Source of the DNA: Tamarix chinensis
Lineage: Eukaryota > Streptophyta > Magnoliopsida > Caryophyllales > Tamaricaceae
Length of the DNA: 64,000 nucleotides
Direction of reading: 5' to 3'
Assembly: GCA_030549775.1 (NCBI GenBank)
Contig: CM060171.1
Location: forward strand, 141,640,859 to 141,704,858
Shown here: positions 60,442 through 64,000 of the stretch, piece after piece
How positions within the stretch are numbered: the stretch's first letter is position 1
How the letters are laid out: each line of letters starts with the position of its first letter
Translations under genes and position numbers: made by a program
The notes under the pieces: model-generated
What the model saw: only the letters and a program-made list of their open reading frames with translations
The model's database searches: none
Told to the model about the DNA's origin: nothing

Positions 60442-61749
60442 TGTAATACCACAAAATTTTAGCTAACCTTAATTTTGGGTAATGAATATCGTAACCTAAT
60501 TCTAACATCATAAAGATTTATTCTTTCTATTTAACTCTAACTCTTTAATCCTAAAGCTTAATCTAATCCTAATAATTATTAATTTTAGGTTATTAATATT
60601 TTTCCTAACCTAAGTTTAATCCAAAATAATTATTTAATTAATTTACCATAATACCCTAACCTAGATTATTTTAATTCAAACCCACTATCTTCCTTTTCTT
60701 TCTTTCTTTCTTTTTTCTTTTTCTTTTTCTTCTCCTTCCCTTGTCCTTGTGTGCACGTATTCTCTTTTCTTTACTTCCTCGTACCCCCATCTTGTCCTAG
60801 CCCTAAGATTATGGGTTGGGGATTGTTTTATTTTTTATTTTATTATTTTCTTCATCTACTCCCCTCTCACTATTCACAGCCCCTTGCTTCCCCTCTATAG
60901 GCATATGTATATACATGTTTGTGCAGTAATACAAGCCCCCAACTGCCCCTTTATTCCCTATCCTTTTTCCTATAATTTTTGGTAGCCTCCTTTCCCCCTT
61001 CCACCTCCAACCCGTTGCACACCGAACCAGGGAGCAACCACTTCACAACCGTCACCACCGCCACCACCTATAGCCTCCTCCCTCCCTCTTTTTTCTGCAA
61101 AAATTCCACCACCAACTGCAACCCATCTCTGCACCACCTTTCTTGACCTTTTTCTTCAACCAAACGCCACCCTTCCCCCTGCGTCCCTCTTTGCCCTGTT
61201 CCACTATCACCAGCTTGCCCATGCTCCGGCCCCTACATTGATCCCCCTCAACGCCTCCCTTTCGTCCAACCAAACACTGCCTCCAACCTAGTGTCAATCC
61301 ATCCCCAACACCCGCCACCTTTCTCCTCCTCACTGCCCTCCATTCGTGTGTCACCCCCCTCTACACTACCCCTTCGAGCCACCATTGAACCCAACCCAAC
61401 AACTCTACCATCGAACCCAGCCTATCAACTCCGCCACCATTCGCAGCATTTGCCCCCCCACCATCGACCGACCATCCTCCATTTTTTTAGCACCCTCCAC
61501 AGCCTCCACCCTTCCATCCCACTCTACCAGCTACCACTAGCCATTCCTGCCCTCTCTCTATCACGCCTTGTCTCCTCTTCACCACCCTACGACAACCAAC
61601 CCTACAGCCACAACCACTGAAGCCATTGCCACCATGTCCACCACTGCTACCTTACCCTGCCTCCTCAATCCAGCCAACCCCTCTTGCTCATCGTGCATAG
61701 TCTTCTTATGTTTTATTAAAATTTTGCACCCTTTTTAGTAAGTGTAGTG

Positions 61750-61751
<2 letters not shown>

Positions 61752-61830
<79 letters not shown>

Positions 61831-61880
61831 AGTATTTTTGTAATTACAAAAATAAATATTATTATTATTATTATTATTAT
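61752..61880. repeat. (TA)n then (ATT)n microsatellites
   Basis: About 38 TA units up to 61828, then AT-rich sequence and eight ATT units at 61857-61880, all inside copy G. The 61747-61938 open frame is a product of them. Confidence 0.95.
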
Positions 61881-62954
61881 TTTTTATCTATCAAGTTTTA
61901 ATTCGGTAATTGTGATTTTGCTAATTGTTTATAGGTGAATTACTGGGAGTATCGGAAGAGTCGGAATAGAATAAGCGTGCTTAGAGACTGGAGTCTTTTC
62001 AGTAAGGATACTAGTCAATGTTTAGGGATTTGTGCTAAATATTTGAATGGCTATGTGTATTATCATGTTATTGTTATTATATTTTTAAATGCATGTTGTT
62101 AATGATATGTTTTAATAATTTGAACTATATGCTAAAGAAAGAGTAAGAATGACAAAAGAGGTGTGGATATGACGTTGTTACGATAAGTTGTATTTTTGTG
62201 AATGAGTATAAATTGTAGGAGAATAATATGGGTCTAATAAAGTATAATTAGTGGAAAATAATGATATACAAAATATAAGCTTTTTGTAAAATAAGGGTTA
62301 TCGACTATCTTGAGGGTATTTTGGTTAATACGGGTTAATCTGAAAAATTTTGTATTTTAATGGGTCGGATGGATTATGATATGCTAATAATATCATGTGA
62401 AGTGTTTGGGAGTGATTATGAGTGTTATAAGTTCTTTAGATGAGAGAATAGTGTAATTTGGGAATAGTAACCCTTAGTGATAATATCATTATCATATGTG
62501 TAAAATATTAGAGTTAGGCCACAAATTACATTGTTAATATTGGTATTTCAGGGTTTTATATAAAATTTGGTAATTATATGAGCCTTTTGGAAAAATTTAT
62601 TTCTTACCTGTGAAATTAGGGCTTTGGAGCCTTATGAATAGTAACTTTTAAGATAAGGCTATTATTGTATGTATAATACATGGGAGTTAGACCTTGTATT
62701 TTAGTTACGTTAATAAAAATAATATTTGAGGAAGATATACTAAATTTGGTGGATAAGCAATCATTATAGGAAGAGTTATGTCAAGATTGTGAATTTAGGG
62801 TTTTTGAGAAAAAATAAGCATCTCAACCTTTGAGAACAGTCTTGTTACATGTATGGTAAGTCTCACTTGCCTTAATTATTTTTGTCCTCATAAACCAATC
62901 ATAAATAAAATACTAATTATTTAAAGTGGAAGGTTACATGAGTCGGGACTAGGT

Positions 62955-63180
62955 GTTGGGTCCGTTCAACTAAACGATAATAGTGGCTCAGGTGCGTCGT
63001 CCCTAAGAGGTGATTCAAACTGTTCCACCGGTTAAGAATAGTGGCTCAGAAGTGTCATGCCCTAAGAGGTGTTTGATCTATTCCATTGGACGGTAATAAT
63101 GGCTTAGATGTGTTGTCCTTGAGAGGTGCTTCAGACCATTTCATCGGTTTAAGTATAGTGGGGTCCATAAACTCAATATA
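62955..63180 (+). repeat. Hairpin repeats of copy G
   Basis: Four units of the type GTTCCACCGGTTAAGAATAG followed by TGGCTCAGAAGTGTC. They are clearly related to the CCACCGG...AATAGTGG array of copy E. Confidence 0.8.
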
Positions 63181-63655
63181 AATAAAAGAATGGATCATCT
63201 TATAATCTCATAAAATAAATACGGTTTAGTACTTACCTTGTATTGATTTTTTTACCTCACATGTATGCCACTTTATATGTTTTTCTGTTTCAACTGTATT
63301 GTTACCTACTCAGTATATAGTGTACTGATCATCCCTTGTATGGGTGTTACTCATTCCCACGAGTAAAAGACCCTGATGGTTTTATGCAGGTCTCTGAGGA
63401 CCCAGATGCTGATTTCGCTGCCTTTGATGCATTGTATAAGGAAGAGTGACCTTTATCTGTACTTGATGTTTGGGTGAAGAGCCATGTTATCCAGATATTA
63501 TTTTACTTGAGTACCTTTTTAGACTCTTTGATCCATGGTATCCCTTTTGTCTGCATTTTGGATATTGTACTAAGAGATAATCTCCAAACTCATATTTGCA
63601 TTATAAAGCTTCTCTTATTTATGCTTACTCTATTTTATGACCATTATCCTTGTGA

Positions 63656-63694
63656 TTGATGTGAGGATGGTATGGCAAGCTAGACTTACATCGA
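63656..63694 (+). other. Terminal stem-loop of copy G (third sequence version)
   Basis: TTGATGTGAG pairs with CTTACATCGA over ten positions including two G-U pairs, around a 19-base loop. It lies about 80 bases before the 3' terminus, the same position as in copies D, E and F. Confidence 0.6.
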
Positions 63695-63841
63695 TTACGA
63701 TGGTAACCCCCGGTGTTTAGGTTATAAGTTTTCGCTATAAAAAAAATTTTTAGTAGTAAATTTTAGGGTTTTATAGGTCTAGATTCTAAATTGTTTTCTA
63801 TAGTAGTTGACACAAACTCTAGTGATCGGAGACGACAACAA

Positions 63842-63982
63842 ATGGCCAGCCAAGTAAGTAGTGGCTCCACCGTTTCACTGTCATCATTATCGCGTACATC
63901 TCCTAGTTTTAAGCTGAAGACCGGCGAAGTGAATGTGGAAGACGCATATTATAGAAGGCTAAAGGGTGCTTGCTCTAGATGA
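63842..63982 (+). CDS. Short gene-like ORF or exon, unknown
   Basis: Right after copy G, base composition becomes more balanced. A frame starts at an ATG in a good plant context (AAATGGCC) and encodes 46 residues: MASQVSSGSTVSLSSLSRTS, then KLKTGEVNVEDAYYRRLKG and a stop. The N-terminus is serine-rich and the tail charged. I do not recognise it. It could be the start of a host gene, the first codons of a retroelement gag, or a captured exon; the window ends 18 bases after the stop. The frame is also open upstream to about 63791 without another ATG. Confidence 0.3.
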   Translation: MASQVSSGSTVSLSSLSRTSPSFKLKTGEVNVEDAYYRRLKGACSR

Positions 63983-64000
63983 GGATGACTCAAACTGCAG

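Larger units (their letters stand above)
60442..63775 (+). mobile_element. LTR-like element, TGTAAYACCC family, copy G (3334 bp)
   Basis: It starts TGTAATACCACAAAATTTTA and ends AGTAAATTTTAGGGTTTTATA, decayed family termini. Flanks AGTCT and GGTCT match at four of five bases. Order: AT-rich start, C-rich block (60660-61700), (TA)n and (ATT)n at 61752-61880, middle, AATAAAATACTAATTATTTA with AAGTGGAAGG (62907), hairpin repeats (62955-63180), ACTCATTCCCACGAGTAAAA block (63350), stem-loop (63656-63694). It cuts the gypsy pol relic on its left, but the right flank is not recognisable gypsy sequence, so a deletion probably followed. Confidence 0.65.

Noticed and set aside
61747..61938. 63-codon frame rich in Tyr-Ile
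   Set aside because: Translation of a TA microsatellite.
1..64000. tRNA, rRNA or organelle insertions
   Set aside because: I looked for tRNA B-box patterns and for conserved rRNA or plastid words and saw no convincing candidate; a covariance-model scan would be needed to exclude them.

Overview
This window is nuclear DNA from a higher plant. It is AT-rich and has no complete, intact host gene that I can recognise. Almost everything identifiable is transposable element sequence: CACTA, hAT and TIR elements, a LINE, Copia and Ty3/gypsy relics, and a family of large non-coding LTR-like elements. The plant assignment rests on plant-type families (DUF26 secreted protein, WRKY relict, SIRE-type Copia, TTTAGGG repeat). 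I cannot name the species. Most long open frames here are chance frames in low-complexity DNA, and many of them begin at TTG, GTG or CTG rather than ATG.

Layout. 1-5355: a CACTA element whose left tip lies outside the window. It carries exons of a NUP160-like gene and the 5' end of a DUF26 secreted-protein gene. 5356-5940: repeats of what looks like a second, older CACTA-like element. 6600-6700: a decayed WRKY exon. 7190-9560: a reverse-strand Copia LTR split by a 1.78 kb solo LTR flanked by the 5 bp duplication CTCTC. 10756-12722: a dead LINE. 12770-13500: degenerate repeats. 13695-16115: a TIR element holding a gene-fragment exon and an 820 bp TTTAGGG-like array. 16264-20380: mostly featureless.

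20383-40450: several members of one element family (ends TGTAAYACCC...GGGTRTTACA) in both orientations, plus hAT debris and a hAT transposase pseudogene. 40451-48268: a Tork-like Copia pseudogene (reverse) split by a 5017 bp member of the same family with a perfect CCAGA duplication. 48590-54245: a SIRE-like Copia LTR and gag, split by another member. 55150-56511: a Copia gag (reverse) split by a 666 bp hAT element with a perfect 8 bp duplication. 58340-60441: a Ty3/gypsy LTR and pol relic (reverse), cut by a further member at 60442-63775. 63842-63982: an unrecognised short gene-like ORF.

The most interesting signal is the recurrent non-coding family. Its members share an internal order: AT-rich start, C-rich block, AT-rich middle, a conserved AATAAAATACTAAT block, an array of hairpin-forming repeats, and a terminal stem-loop about 100-150 bases before the 3' end. 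The stem-loop keeps its pairing although its sequence differs between copies. The window reads as nested, mostly dead insertions rather than a working gene neighbourhood.
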